NCBI RefSeq assembly: GCF_008727735.1
Contig: NZ_CP044227.1
Location: 434,001-498,000 of the forward strand
Origin: Flintibacter sp. KGMB00164
GTDB lineage: Bacteria; Bacillota; Clostridia; Oscillospirales; Oscillospiraceae
DNA: 64,000 bases
Direction of reading: 5' to 3'
Under the pieces are notes generated by a model. It saw nothing but the letters and a program-made list of their open reading frames with translations. It ran no database searches and was not told where the DNA came from. The position numbers were made by a program, and so were the translations under genes. This document shows, piece by piece, positions 47,614 through 57,822 of this stretch (position 1 is its first letter; each line of letters begins with the position of its first letter).

Positions 47614-48594
47614 TTAGTTGCCAGCCAGGGCGGCGGTGATGATAGCCATGGAGTAGACCTCCTGGGCGTTACAGCCGCGGCTCAGGTCGTTGATGGGGGC
47701 GTTCAGGCCCAGCAGGATGGGGCCGTAAGCCTCGAAGGAGCCCAGACGCTGAGCGATCTTGTAGCCGATGTTGCCGGCGTTGATGTCGGGGAAGATGAAG
47801 GTGTTGGCATAACCGGCCACCTTGGAGTCGGGGCACTTGGTGTGAGCCACGCGGGGAGACACAGCGGCGTCAAACTGCAGCTCGCCGTCCACGGGGATCT
47901 CGGGCATAGCAGCCTTGGCCTTCTCGCAGGCGTTGCGCATCTTGTCCACGTCCTCGCCCTTGCCGGAGCCGAAGGTGGAGTAGCTCAGGAAAGCAACCTT
48001 GGGGTCAATGCCGAAGATCTTGGCGCACTTGGCAGTCTCCACGGCGATCTCAACCAGCTCGTCCTCGTTGGGCTTGATGTTGATGGCGCAGTCGCCCATA
48101 GCCAGCACGTCGTTGTCGCCGGTGGCGGAAGGACGAACCAGGATGAAGCAGGAGGAGACGATCTTGTTGCCGGGCTTGGTCTTGACCAGCTGCAGAGCGG
48201 GACGGACGGTGTCGGCGGTGGAGTAGGTAGCGCCGCCCAGCAGAGCGTCGGCCTCACCCATAGCCACCAGCATGGTGCCGAAGTAGTTGCCCTTCTTCAG
48301 AGCAGCGCGGCACTCCTCCTCGGTCATCTTGCCCTTGCGCAGCTCGACCATCTTGGCAACCATAGCGTCCATGTTCTCGTAGGTCTCGGGGTCTACGATG
48401 ATGGCGCCGCGGATGTTGAAGCCGGCGTCCTCAGCGGCAGCGCGGACTTCCTCCTCCTTACCCACCAGCACGGGGGTCAGGAAAGTACCGGACAGCAGAC
48501 GGGCAGAGGCCTCCAGAATACGGGGATCGGTGCCCTCGGTGAATACGATCTTACGGGGATGAGCCTTCAGGATGTCGATGAGTTTCTTGAACAT
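47614..48594 (-). CDS. pta: Phosphate acetyltransferase
   Basis: 326-aa enzyme interconverting acetyl-CoA and acetyl phosphate, the entry to ATP formation through acetate kinase. The short, domain-free Clostridial form: KIVFTEGTDPRILEAS, GGATYSTADTVRPALQLVKTKPGNKIVSSCF, MGDCAINIKPNEDELVEIA, FLSYSTFGSGKG, VAGYANTFIFPDINAGNIGYKIAQRLG. ATG 48594 is used because GGAAGG lies 10 nt upstream; an earlier ATG (48603) is only 2 nt from it. ackA is not adjacent. It links CoA thioesters from amino-acid fermentation to substrate-level ATP. Confidence 0.96.
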   Translation of the reverse strand: MFKKLIDILKAHPRKIVFTEGTDPRILEASARLLSGTFLTPVLVGKEEEVRAAAEDAGFNIRGAIIVDPETYENMDAMVAKMVELRKGKMTEEECRAALKKGNYFGTMLVAMGEADALLGGATYSTADTVRPALQLVKTKPGNKIVSSCFILVRPSATGDNDVLAMGDCAINIKPNEDELVEIAVETAKCAKIFGIDPKVAFLSYSTFGSGKGEDVDKMRNACEKAKAAMPEIPVDGELQFDAAVSPRVAHTKCPDSKVAGYANTFIFPDINAGNIGYKIAQRLGSFEAYGPILLGLNAPINDLSRGCNAQEVYSMAIITAALAGN

Positions 48595-48778
48595 GTGAAC
48601 CATTCCTTCCAAAACAGAAACTTGGGTGCGGGAGACGAAAAAAACGCCTCACGTCATGCACTCTTTTCTGGGACTATGGTAGCATTTTCCCGTGGAAAAT
48701 GCAAGAGTTACTGCACTTTCATTTTGCCGGATTTCTCGAAAAGGATACAAAAAAACCCACAAAAATATGAAATTTCTC

Positions 48779-48807
48779 TTTACGAAAGGTATTGGGTCGT
48801 TTATACT
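48779..48807 (+). promoter_or_regulatory. Promoter for the XRE regulator-lepA unit
   Basis: TTTACG (48779-48784), a 17-nt spacer and TATACT (48802-48807), 80 nt before the regulator start. Confidence 0.7.
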
Positions 48808-48887
48808 ATACCAAGTGTATTGATTTTTAGGGCGGCAGCCGGATCGAGTAATCGGCAGGCCTGGCCGCTCGGATAGAGGTGAACAAT

Positions 48888-49592
48888 TTGAACGCAGAAT
48901 TTGCCCGTACCCTGTCCCTGCTGCGTCAGGAAAAAGGAGTCAGTCAGCGCGCAGCCGCCGCGGAGCTGGGTATCTCTCAGGCCCTCATGTCTCACTACGA
49001 AAATGGCATCCGTGAGCCCGGTCTGTCTTTTGTGGTCAAGGCCTGTGATTATTATGGCGTGTCCGCCGATTACCTGTTGGGCCGCACCCTGACCCGGGAT
49101 GGAACCACCATTGGAGCTGAGGAGCTCTACGACGTCAGCGAAGAGAAAAACAATTCCATGCGGGGCTCTGTGCTGGCCCTGCTGTCCAAGAAGCTGCTGG
49201 TGAACTCGGTGGGAATGCTCTTCGACCTGCTGGGGAAGACCGGCAGCCGGGAGGCCATCCGTGCCGCCTCCAACTACCTGTCCTCGGCGGTCTACTCGGT
49301 GTACCGCCAGCTTTACCACGCCAATCCGGCCAACAACCCCGATTTCTTCTCCGTGTCTCAGCGGCACGCCCAGGCTGGCCTGGCCCAGGCGGATATGGAT
49401 CTGTCCCGGGTGGAGCTGGAGGATGCGCTGGCCCAGCATGTGAAGGACAAGGGCCAGATGCCTGAGATGGACCACGCCGCTCTGGCCCGGGATTATCCCG
49501 TGCTCTATCAGTCCATGCTGCAGCTCATCCACAACTCCGGCGAGCGGATGAACAAGCTCTTTGGCGGCCGGGATAATAAAGATAGTAAATAA
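48888..49592 (+). CDS. XRE-family HTH regulator with C-terminal helical domain
   Basis: 234-aa protein. The N-terminal Cro/C1 HTH (LSLLRQEKGVSQRAAAAELGISQALMSHYENGIREPGLSFVVKACDYYGVSADYLLG) is followed by an all-helical region of about 150 residues (SSAVYSVYRQLYHANP...MLQLIHNSGERMN) with no recognised ligand fold. TTG 48888 is chosen since AGAGGTG is 6 nt upstream; GTG 48879 overlaps that site. It sits 45 bp before lepA with the same strand; whether it controls lepA is unknown. Confidence 0.88.
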   Translation: MNAEFARTLSLLRQEKGVSQRAAAAELGISQALMSHYENGIREPGLSFVVKACDYYGVSADYLLGRTLTRDGTTIGAEELYDVSEEKNNSMRGSVLALLSKKLLVNSVGMLFDLLGKTGSREAIRAASNYLSSAVYSVYRQLYHANPANNPDFFSVSQRHAQAGLAQADMDLSRVELEDALAQHVKDKGQMPEMDHAALARDYPVLYQSMLQLIHNSGERMNKLFGGRDNKDSK

Positions 49593-49637
49593 GCGCCGCC
49601 TGTTTATGAATCTGAATCTCATCTTTGGAGGGTATCT

Positions 49638-51446
49638 ATGACCGATCAATCCAAAATCCGCAATTTTTCTATCATTGCCCACATCGACCACGGCAAGTCC
49701 ACCTTGTCTGACCGTCTCATTGAGCAGTGCCATGCAGTGACCGAGCGGCAGATGGAGTCTCAGCTGCTGGACAACATGGACCTGGAGAAGGAGCGCGGCA
49801 TCACCATTAAGGCCCGTGCCGTCCGTCTGGAGTACCAGGCCCAGGATGGGGAGACCTACCACCTCAACCTCATCGACACCCCGGGCCATGTGGACTTCAA
49901 CTACGAGGTCTCCCGGTCTCTGGCCGCCTGTGAGGGCGCGGTGCTGGTGGTGGACTCCACCCAGGGCGTGGAGGCTCAGACGCTGGCCAACACCTACCTG
50001 GCTCTGGAGCACGATCTGGAGATCCTGCCCGTGTTCAATAAGATCGACCTGCCCGCCGCCAATCCCCAGAAGGCCAAGGAGGAGGTAGAGGCTATTATCG
50101 GCCTGCCCGCCATGGAGGCCCCGGAGATCTCCGCGAAAATGGGCATCAACATTCCCGCCGTGCTGGAGGACATTGTACAGAACGTGCCCGCCCCCACCGG
50201 CGACGCCAGTGCCCCTCTGAAGGCCCTGGTCTTTGACAGCCAGTACGACCCCTATGTGGGTGTTATCGTCTACTTCCGTGTGATGGAGGGCACCCTGAAG
50301 AAGGGCATGAATGTAAAGATGATGGCCTCCGGTGCCTCCTACCAGGTGCTGGACTGCGGCTATCTGCGTCCCCTGGGTATGGACTCCTGCCCCGAGCTCA
50401 CCGCCGGCGAGGTAGGCTGGTTTACTGCCTCCATCAAGAACGTGAAGGACACTCGGGTGGGCGACACCATCACCGGAACCGATCAGCCCGCTGCTGAGGC
50501 TCTGCCCGGCTACCGGCCCGCCCAGGCCATGGTTTACTGCGGTATCTACACCCAGGACGGCAGCAAATATCCTGACCTGCGGGACGCCCTGGAAAAGCTC
50601 CAGCTCAACGACGCTTCCCTGTCCTTCGAGCCCGAATCCTCCATCGCCCTGGGCTTTGGTTTCCGCTGCGGCTTCCTGGGCATGCTCCACATGGAGATCA
50701 TCCAGGAGCGCCTGGAGCGGGAGTTCGATCTGGACCTGGTTACCACACTACCCTCTGTAATCTACGAGGTAGATAAAACAGATGGGACTACCGTGAAGGT
50801 GGATAACCCCCACAACTACCCCGATCCCGGCCTGATCACCGAGGCCCGGGAGCCCTACGCCAAGGTATCCATCATCGCGCCCCCCGACTACGTAGGCAAC
50901 ATCATGCCCATGTGTCAGGACCGCCGGGGCATTTTTAAGGACATGCAGTATCTGGACACCAACCTGGTGGAGCTGCACTACTCCATGCCTCTGGGCGAGA
51001 TCATCTACGACTTCTTTGATGCTCTGAAGGCCCGCACCAAGGGCTACGCCAGCCTGGACTACGAGCTGGAGGGCTATCAGCCCAGCCAGCTGGTGAAGGT
51101 GGACCTGCTCCTCAACGGCGACCAGGTGGACGCCCTGAGCTTTATTGCCCACAAGGATAAGGCCTACGGCCGGGCCCGGAAGATCTGTGAGAAGCTCAAG
51201 GAGAACATCCCCCGACAGCTCTTTGAGGTCCCCATCCAGGCGGCCATCGGCGGCAAGATCATTGCCCGTGAGACCGTCAAGGCTATGCGCAAGGACGTGC
51301 TGGCCAAGTGTTACGGCGGCGACATCACCCGTAAGAAGAAGCTGCTGGAGAAGCAGAAGGAAGGCAAGAAGAAGATGAGAAGTCTGGGCACGGTACAGAT
51401 GCCTACCGAAGCCTTTATGGCAGTTCTCAAGCTGGACGAGGAATAA
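49638..51446 (+). CDS. lepA: Elongation factor 4 (LepA)
   Basis: 602-aa ribosome-bound GTPase that back-translocates or remodels stalled ribosomes. The GTP-binding motifs are [45 protein letters not shown] and NKIDLPAA; the LepA-specific C-terminus contains [34 protein letters not shown] lies 8 nt before ATG 49638. The last 32 nt of the gene are repeated downstream at 51634. Confidence 0.98.
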   Translation: MTDQSKIRNFSIIAHIDHGKSTLSDRLIEQCHAVTERQMESQLLDNMDLEKERGITIKARAVRLEYQAQDGETYHLNLIDTPGHVDFNYEVSRSLAACEGAVLVVDSTQGVEAQTLANTYLALEHDLEILPVFNKIDLPAANPQKAKEEVEAIIGLPAMEAPEISAKMGINIPAVLEDIVQNVPAPTGDASAPLKALVFDSQYDPYVGVIVYFRVMEGTLKKGMNVKMMASGASYQVLDCGYLRPLGMDSCPELTAGEVGWFTASIKNVKDTRVGDTITGTDQPAAEALPGYRPAQAMVYCGIYTQDGSKYPDLRDALEKLQLNDASLSFEPESSIALGFGFRCGFLGMLHMEIIQERLEREFDLDLVTTLPSVIYEVDKTDGTTVKVDNPHNYPDPGLITEAREPYAKVSIIAPPDYVGNIMPMCQDRRGIFKDMQYLDTNLVELHYSMPLGEIIYDFFDALKARTKGYASLDYELEGYQPSQLVKVDLLLNGDQVDALSFIAHKDKAYGRARKICEKLKENIPRQLFEVPIQAAIGGKIIARETVKAMRKDVLAKCYGGDITRKKKLLEKQKEGKKKMRSLGTVQMPTEAFMAVLKLDEE

Positions 51447-51448
51447 AA
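51417..51448 (+). repeat. lepA 3'-end repeat, copy 1
   Basis: The last codons of lepA plus its stop and a few As, atggcagttctcaagctgg to gaataaaa. The same 32 nt recur at 51634-51665 with two adjacent substitutions (gc to at). Confidence 0.88.
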
Positions 51449-51633
51449 AAGCCGCCGCAGGCGGCCCTCCCGCCAAAGCCAGCGCCTGCGCAGCCGTTGG
51501 CGGCTGTGCCGCCTTACGGATGCGGCGTGCCCCTTGCGGGTAAGCGGGTTTGGCGGGAAAAGGAGAAGCAAGGAAATGCAGCGAGGAGTGCCCGCCAGGG
51601 CGCTGTGAGCGGAATGGACTTTGCTTCGACGCC
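51449..51633. other. 185-bp GC-rich segment between the two lepA-tail copies
   Basis: Begins aagccgccgc-aggcggc, a short hairpin, and contains cgccaaagccagcg...ggcgggaaaa, but no coding frame with a ribosome site. It looks like inserted sequence or the filler of a duplication. It has no recognised terminal inverted repeats. Confidence 0.55.
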
Positions 51634-51665
51634 ATGGCAGTTCTCAAATTGGACGAGGAATAAAA
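51634..51665 (+). repeat. lepA 3'-end repeat, copy 2
   Basis: Duplicate of the lepA tail (atggcagttctcaaattgg to gaataaaa) with no lepA body in front. It immediately precedes the ribosome site of the glyoxalase-like gene. Confidence 0.88.
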
Positions 51666-51677
51666 GGAGAACGATTT

Positions 51678-52046
51678 ATGATCAAATTCAATCACTTCAA
51701 CTTCAATGTCCTGGATCTGGACAAGAGCCTGGACTTCTATAAAAAGGCCCTGGGCCTGGAGCCTGTGCGGGTGAAGGATGCCGAGGACGGCTCCTTCCGT
51801 CTGGTGTACCTGGGGGACGGCCTCACCGAGTTTCAGCTGGAGCTGACCTGGCTGCGGGACCGCAAGGAGCCCTACAACCTGGGCGAGTGTGAGTTCCACC
51901 TGGCCTTCCACACCGATGAGTACGAGCAGCTGCACCAGAAGCACCAGGACATGGGCTGCATCTGCTTTGAAAACCCGGCCATGGGGATCTACTTCATCTC
52001 CGATCCCGATGGCTACTGGATCGAAATCGTGCCTGAGCATAAATAA
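51678..52046 (+). CDS. Glyoxalase I-like (VOC) metalloprotein
   Basis: 122-aa single-module vicinal-oxygen-chelate protein: HFNFNVLDLDKSLDFYKKALGLEPVR, LVYLGDGLTEFQLELTW, ECEFHLAFHTDEYEQLHQKHQDMG, YFISDPDGYWIEIVPE. Putative metal ligands are His6, a Glu in the ELTW strand, His76 and Glu116. The GloA-like pattern (EFHLAFHTDEYE, DPDGYWIEIVP) favours lactoylglutathione lyase type, but Clostridia often lack glutathione, so the thiol cofactor may differ. AAAGGAG is 8 nt before ATG 51678. Confidence 0.9.
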   Translation: MIKFNHFNFNVLDLDKSLDFYKKALGLEPVRVKDAEDGSFRLVYLGDGLTEFQLELTWLRDRKEPYNLGECEFHLAFHTDEYEQLHQKHQDMGCICFENPAMGIYFISDPDGYWIEIVPEHK

Positions 52047-52052
52047 GAAAAC

Positions 52053-52088
52053 GGACCTGACGGAGCAATCCGCCAGGTCCATTTTTTT
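52053..52088. terminator. Terminator of the VOC gene
   Basis: Stem ggacctgacgga / tccgccaggtcc (one A-C mismatch) with GCAA loop, followed by attttttt. It also overlaps the end of livF on the other strand. Confidence 0.82.
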
Positions 52089-52768
52089 AGCCCAGATAGG
52101 CCTTCTTGACTTGTTCGTTGTTGAGCAGCTCTCGCCCGGAACCCGACAGGGTGATCTTGCCGGTCTCCAGCACGTAGGCTACATCGGCGATGCGCAGAGC
52201 CATGTTGGCGTTCTGCTCGATGAGCAGGACCGTGACGCCCTGGCGGTTGATCTCCTTGATAATGTCAAAGATACCCTTGACCACGATGGGGGCCAGGCCC
52301 AGGGAGGGCTCATCCATCATGATGATCTTGGGGCGGGACATGAGGGCGCGGCCCACAGCCAACATCTGCTGCTCGCCGCCGGACAGGGTGCCCGCCGCCT
52401 GCCAGGAGCGCTCCTTCAAGCGGGGGAAGAGCTCATAGACCCAGTTGAGGTCGTCGTCCAGGCTGTCCCGGCGCAGGTAGGCGCCGATCTTCAGGTTCTC
52501 CAGCACGGTGAGGTCCGGGAAGACGTGGCGTCCCTCGGGCACCAGGGTGATGCCCTTGGAAACGATGCGGTCGGGGCTGAGGGCGGTGATATCCTCGCCC
52601 TGGAGGTGGATACGGCCATGGGCGGGTTTCACCAGTCCGGCAATGGTGCGCAGCGTGGTGGATTTGCCCGCGCCGTTGGCGCCGATGAGGGTGACGATCT
52701 TCCGCTCAGGTACCTCAAAGGTGATGCCCTTCACGGCCTCAATGCCGCCGTAGCTTACCTTCAATTCA

Positions 52769-52782
<14 letters not shown>
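52087..52782 (-). CDS. livF: Branched-chain amino acid ABC transporter ATPase, LivF
   Basis: 231-aa ABC ATPase. Walker A IGANGAGKST, signature LSGGEQQMLA, Walker B IIMMDEPSLGLAP and the LivF-specific VLENLKIGAYLRR block and GSGRELLNNEQVKKAYLG end. ATG 52782 lies 14 bp inside the livG gene and has GGGGGTGG about 6 nt upstream, so translation is coupled. It is the last gene of livKHMGF. Confidence 0.96.
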
Positions 52783-53616
<834 letters not shown>

Positions 53617-53620
<4 letters not shown>

Positions 53621-54768
53621 TTCGCCACCTCCTTGGTTTTCTTACGGGGTTTGAGCAGATCTGTGATCTCCTTGTTGCCCATGATGCCCTGACGGAAGAA
53701 GAGCACCACGATCATGATGACCACGGAGAAGACCACCATGCGGAAGCCGTTGCGGAACAGGCCCAGCTTGATGCCCAGGAAAGAGCCCATGTCCAGGCCG
53801 CGCAGCCACCACTCGGAGCAGGCCACATACAGGAAGGTGGACAGGACAGAGCCGGAGATGGAGCCAATGCCGCCGATGACCACGATGAGCAGGATCTCAT
53901 AGGTCATGGTGGAGGTGTACACCTTGGCCTGGGCGTTGTTGGCGAACATGGCAAACAGTGCGCCGCCCACGCCGGAGAAGAAGGAGCTGATGACGAAGGA
54001 GAGCATCTTGTGCTTGGCCAGGTTGATGCCCATGGCCTCCGCGGCGATCTCGTCCTCCCGGATGGCCTTGAAGGCCCGGCCGTAGGAGGAGTTGATGAGC
54101 ATGACAATGATGGCCACGCAGATGATCATGATGAGCATGGGGAAGAAGGAGGACAGGTAGAACACCACCTTGCCGCTGGAGTCGGTGATGTTGAAGTTGT
54201 TGAAGGTGGGAATCTGGGTGATCATGTTGGCACCGTTGGTGATGGGGCCCAGAGCCTGCCACTGGAAGATGGCCCGGATGATCTCGGCAAAGCCCAGGGT
54301 GGCAATGGCCAGATAGTCACTCTTGAGGCGCAGCACCGGCAGGCCGATCAGGTAGGCAAAGAAAGCTGCCACGCAGCCGCCCAGAATGATGGCCAGCAGC
54401 ACGCCAAGAATGAGGCCAGCCGGGGTGTCCACCCCGCCGAACAGGTCAGGCAGGGAGAATTTTACCGCCGAGCCGCCGAACAGGTAGTACACCGTGTCCT
54501 TGGCGGATACAGGGACTGTGAGGATGGCGTAGGTGTAGGCACCCAGCAGCATAAAGCCCGCCTGGCCCAGGGAGAACAGGCCGGTAAAGCCGTTGACCAG
54601 GTTCATGGACACGGCCACCAGGGAGTACACCGCACCCTTTTTCAGGACCACAAACAGCTGGCTGGTGGAGGGGAGGGTGTTCTCCAGTACAGTCACCAGA
54701 ACCAGCACCAGAATCGCGGCGGCCAGCCCCAGCAGGGCGCCCCGTTTGCTTCGTTTCTCTTGAATCAT
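53617..54768 (-). CDS. livM: Branched-chain amino acid ABC transporter permease, LivM
   Basis: 383-aa permease with about ten hydrophobic segments. Family motifs are AVSMNLVNGFTGLFSLGQAGFMLLGAY, LRLKSDYLAIATLGFAEIIR, GPITNGANMI, and SYGRAFKAIREDEIAAEAMGIN (coupling region). AGGAGG is 6 nt before ATG 54768, and it starts 12 bp after livH. Confidence 0.95.
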
Positions 54769-54780
54769 AGTGCTACCTCC

Positions 54781-55665
54781 TTACACCTTATCCGTGGCCT
54801 TTTCACCGAACAGTCCGGTGGGCTTAAAGACCAGAATGATGATCAGCAGGGCAAAGGTAAAGGCGTCCACGAAGGTGGTGGCACCCTCAAAGGGCAGGAT
54901 CTTCACGAAGTTCTCGCAGATGCCGATGAGGAACGCGCCGATCACCGCGCCGGGGATGGAGCCGATGCCGCCGAACACCGCGGCCACGAAGGCCTTCAGA
55001 CCGGGCATGGAGCCCACCGTGGGGACCACGGAGGAGTAGGTGGTGAAGTAGAGCATGGAGCCGATGGCTGCCAGAGCCGAGCCGATGATAAAGGTGATGG
55101 AAATGACGGAGTTGATTTTGATGCCCATGAGCTGGCTGGTCTCAAAGTCCTTGGCCACCGCCCGCATGGCCATGCCCACCTTGGTGCGGTTGATAAGCAG
55201 GGTGAGCAGGATGACCAGGGCCACCACCAGAACGGGGGTGAGCAGCACCACCCACTTGATGGAGGTGCCGGCCACGGTGATGGTGTCGGACAGGAAGGGG
55301 AGAGAGGGGTAGATCATGGGCTGACCGCCGGTGACGTAGGTGGCGGTGTTCTGGAGCAGGTAGCTCACGCCGATGGCGGAGATCATCACGCTCATACGGG
55401 GGGCGGAGCGCAGGGGCTTGTAGGCCACACGCTCAATGCAGAAGCCAAGAACCACCGTCAGGATAACCACCAAGGGCATAGCTACATACAGGGGGAAGGT
55501 GGCGCTCAGGTAGATGCCCAAGAGGCCGGCCACCATGAACACGTCGCCGTGGGCGAAGTTAATGAGGCGCAAAATGCCGTAGACCATGGTGTAGCCGATG
55601 GCGATGAGGGCGTATTGGCCGCCCACCGAAATGCCGAAAAGCAGGGTGGAGATAAAAAATTCCAT
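54781..55665 (-). CDS. livH: Branched-chain amino acid ABC transporter permease, LivH
   Basis: 294-aa permease: GISVGGQYALIAIGYTMVYGILRLINFAHGDVFMVAG at the N-terminus is the LivH signature; SPTVG/AVAKDFETSQLMGIKIN is the ATPase coupling helix, and GGIGSIPGAVIGAFLIGICEN follows. AGGAGG lies 8 nt before ATG 55665. It is separated from livK by a hairpin-containing gap of 159 bp. Confidence 0.95.
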   Translation of the reverse strand: MEFFISTLLFGISVGGQYALIAIGYTMVYGILRLINFAHGDVFMVAGLLGIYLSATFPLYVAMPLVVILTVVLGFCIERVAYKPLRSAPRMSVMISAIGVSYLLQNTATYVTGGQPMIYPSLPFLSDTITVAGTSIKWVVLLTPVLVVALVILLTLLINRTKVGMAMRAVAKDFETSQLMGIKINSVISITFIIGSALAAIGSMLYFTTYSSVVPTVGSMPGLKAFVAAVFGGIGSIPGAVIGAFLIGICENFVKILPFEGATTFVDAFTFALLIIILVFKPTGLFGEKATDKV

Positions 55666-55762
55666 GGAATTTCCTCCTCAGTCAAAGTTTTGCTGGACAG
55701 TCCCAAAAAGAGGGGGAGACCGCCTCCTTTTGGGGCGGCCCAGCGGGAGGTGGATACAGAAT

Positions 55763-55790
55763 TGGCGGGGACCCGAGGGGGCCCCCGCCA
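55763..55790 (-). other. Intercistronic hairpin between livK and livH
   Basis: On the minus strand tggcgggggccccctcggg-tccccgcca pairs as an 8-9 bp GC stem (tggcgggg/ccccgcca). No T-run follows, so it resembles an mRNA stabiliser or attenuator that keeps livK expression above the permease genes. The rest of the gap (55666-55824) holds no gene. Confidence 0.65.
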
Positions 55791-55824
55791 AACCGTAAAT
55801 CAAATCAATTGCGGGGCGGGGAGC

Positions 55825-57027
55825 TTACTTCGCTACCGTCTGCTGAGTCTCCAGCTCCCAGGCACCGTCGTTGGTGGAGTGCTTGATATAGGCGGTGTCA
55901 CGCACGGCGTCGCCGTTGGTGTCGTCAAAGGCGATGTGGCCGGACACGCCGTCATACTCCACATCCCACAGGGCGGCCTTAATGGCGGCGGGGTCCACGC
56001 TGTCGGCCTTCTTGATGGCCTCGAGAGCCACATAGTAGGCGTCATAACCCATGGCGGTGACTGCGGCTACGGTGTCGTTGCCGCCGTTGGACTCCAGAGC
56101 GCCGGAGGCGGTGTTGATGTAGTTCTTGATGCCCGCGTCGAAGTCAGGGTTGCCGCCCTCCTGATAGAAGGTGGACACGTACAGCTGAATGTTGGTGCCC
56201 TTGGCGGCCTCCAGGACCATGTTGTCGTCCAGGGTGTCAGAACCCACGAAGGGGATCTCCAGGCCCAGAGAAGCGGCCTGAGTGATAATCTGGGTGGCGT
56301 AAGCGATGGACACGGGGGTGAAGATAACGTCGGCGCCCTGGTCCTTGGCCTTGTTCAGGTAGGAGTTGAAGTCGGAGTTGTTGGTGGGGAAGGAGTCGGT
56401 GATGACCTTGCCGCCGGCGGCCTCAAAGGCCTGCTTGAAGAAGGCGATCAGGCCCTGGTCGTACTCGTTGCCCGCCTCGCCCAGGCAGTAGGCGGTTTTG
56501 GCCTGGAACTTATCCATGGAGAAGTTAGCCAGAACAGTGCCCTGGAAGGGATCCAGGAAGCAGATGCGGAAGTAGTAGTCGTTGCCGGCGGTGACGTTGG
56601 GGTTGGTGCAGGTCACGCCGATGGCGGGGATGCCAGCGTTGCCGAAGGTGGGGCCGGCGGCGATGGACACGCCGGAGCCGTAGGAGCCCAGCACCATGGC
56701 CACGCCCTCACTGACCAGCTGGGAAGCGGCGGTGGGGGCCTTGTCGGTGGAGGAGCCGTTGTCAGCATAGACCAACTCGACCTTGTACTCCTCGCCGCCC
56801 ACAGTGACGGTAGGAGTCTCGGAGTTAGCATACTGCATGCCCAGCATTTCCTTCTTGCCGCCGGAGGCGGAGTCGCCGGAAGCGGGCTCAAACACGCCGA
56901 TCTTGATTACCTTGTCGCCGGAAGCAGAGCCGCCGCCGGAACCAGAGCCGGAGCCGGAGCTGCCGCAGCCAGCCAGAGCGGCGATCATCAGGGCGCAGGA
57001 CGTAGCCAAAGCCAGAAATCGTTTCAT
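55825..57027 (-). CDS. livK: Branched-chain amino acid ABC transporter substrate-binding lipoprotein, LivK-like
   Basis: 400-aa type I periplasmic-binding-fold lipoprotein. The signal MKRFLALATSCALMIAALAGC ends at the lipobox Cys 21, followed by a Ser/Gly linker. Motifs: VIKIGVFEPASGDSASGGKKEMLGMQYAN, DNGSSTDKAPTAASQLVSEGVAMVLGSYGSGVSIAAGPTFGNAGIPAIGVTCTNPNV and VEYDGVSGHIAFDDTNGDAVRDTAYI, all typical of LivK/LivJ. GGAGG is 8 nt before ATG 57027. First gene of its operon, behind a strong promoter. Confidence 0.95.
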   Translation of the reverse strand: MKRFLALATSCALMIAALAGCGSSGSGSGSGGGSASGDKVIKIGVFEPASGDSASGGKKEMLGMQYANSETPTVTVGGEEYKVELVYADNGSSTDKAPTAASQLVSEGVAMVLGSYGSGVSIAAGPTFGNAGIPAIGVTCTNPNVTAGNDYYFRICFLDPFQGTVLANFSMDKFQAKTAYCLGEAGNEYDQGLIAFFKQAFEAAGGKVITDSFPTNNSDFNSYLNKAKDQGADVIFTPVSIAYATQIITQAASLGLEIPFVGSDTLDDNMVLEAAKGTNIQLYVSTFYQEGGNPDFDAGIKNYINTASGALESNGGNDTVAAVTAMGYDAYYVALEAIKKADSVDPAAIKAALWDVEYDGVSGHIAFDDTNGDAVRDTAYIKHSTNDGAWELETQQTVAK

Positions 57028-57107
57028 GTTCGTTCCTCCAATCTTTTTCGGGCAAATTCCCGAATGTCCACAACAAAAAGACAAATGTCCATGTGAACTT
57101 GTGGTTT

Positions 57108-57136
57108 ATTATAGCAAAGTGAAAAAGAAAATGCAA
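57108..57136 (-). promoter_or_regulatory. liv operon promoter
   Basis: On the minus strand TTGCAT (57136-57131), a 17-nt spacer and TATAAT (57113-57108), with about 80 nt of leader to livK. Confidence 0.72.
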
Positions 57137-57218
57137 GGGCAATTCAGGAAAGTTTCAGATTCAGCGATTTTAAGACGGAGATATAAAAATGGGGTAGAAA
57201 AAAGGGAAAAATAAACAA

Positions 57219-57247
57219 AAGACGCCTCTGGCTTTTGCCAGAGACGC
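57219..57247 (-). terminator. Terminator of the GH3-GtrA operon
   Basis: ggcgtctctggc / gccagaggcgtc pairs on the minus strand (two mismatches) around AAAA, followed by ttttgtttatttttcc. Confidence 0.82.
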
Positions 57248-57267
57248 CTTTATGGGAAGGAAGAGTA

Positions 57268-57822
57268 TTACTTCTTCTGGGCCTCGCCCTCGGGGAAGAT
57301 GATCTTGTTGACAAAGAAGAAGATCACCATAGAGATACCGCCGTTGAGCACCACGGTACCGATGTTGTAGATGAAAGCGGGCACGAACAGACCGGCCACC
57401 GCCATCCAGATGCAGTTGATGGAGTTGACGATGCAGGTGATGATGCAGAAGGCGATGACGTACCACAGGATCTGGTAGGCCAGGTTGCCCTTGCTGCGGA
57501 AAACCAGGTTGCGCTGGAGGGGGAAGTTGATGCACTCGCCGATGACCATGGCAACCATGTAGGCGCAGAAGTAGGGCAGGCCGCCGTGGTCCACGTCGTA
57601 GCCCAGGATGTTCCACTGGAAGGTCTCCCCAAACAGGGTGATGGGGATCCCCGGCCAGCCGAAGTCCACCATGGGCAGACCGGCAAAGGCGGCGGGCAGG
57701 AAGGTCAGCAGGATGTACTTGAAGACGGTGATGACGTTGCTGACAATGACGAACAGGCCGCCTTCCCGGATCCACTTGGCGGCTCCGGGATGTTTGGCCG
57801 CAAAATTATTCCAAAAACTCAC
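57268..57822 (-). CDS. GtrA-like small membrane protein
   Basis: 184-aa GtrA/DPMS-type protein with four hydrophobic segments (about 23-45, 77-100, 113-135, 145-165), associated with flipping lipid-linked sugars in surface glycan assembly. Marks: IREGGLFVIVSNVITVFKYILL, ECINFPLQRNLVFRSKGN, and FFFVNKIIFPEG. GTG 57822 overlaps the stop of the GH3 gene (GTGA), so it is translationally coupled to a glycosidase, an unusual partner. It might transport or present a GH3 product or act in wall glycan remodelling. Confidence 0.88.
   Translation of the reverse strand: MSFWNNFAAKHPGAAKWIREGGLFVIVSNVITVFKYILLTFLPAAFAGLPMVDFGWPGIPITLFGETFQWNILGYDVDHGGLPYFCAYMVAMVIGECINFPLQRNLVFRSKGNLAYQILWYVIAFCIITCIVNSINCIWMAVAGLFVPAFIYNIGTVVLNGGISMVIFFFVNKIIFPEGEAQKK

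Noticed and set aside
48801-52082. 629- and 444-codon frames antisense to the XRE regulator/lepA and the VOC gene
   Set aside because: They oppose well-identified genes and cross gene borders without any start signal.
54010-57096. A 1028-codon open frame on + across the liv genes
   Set aside because: It is antisense to livM, livH and livK, His/Gly/Asp-rich without domains or a ribosome site; it results from GC-rich codon use of the real genes.
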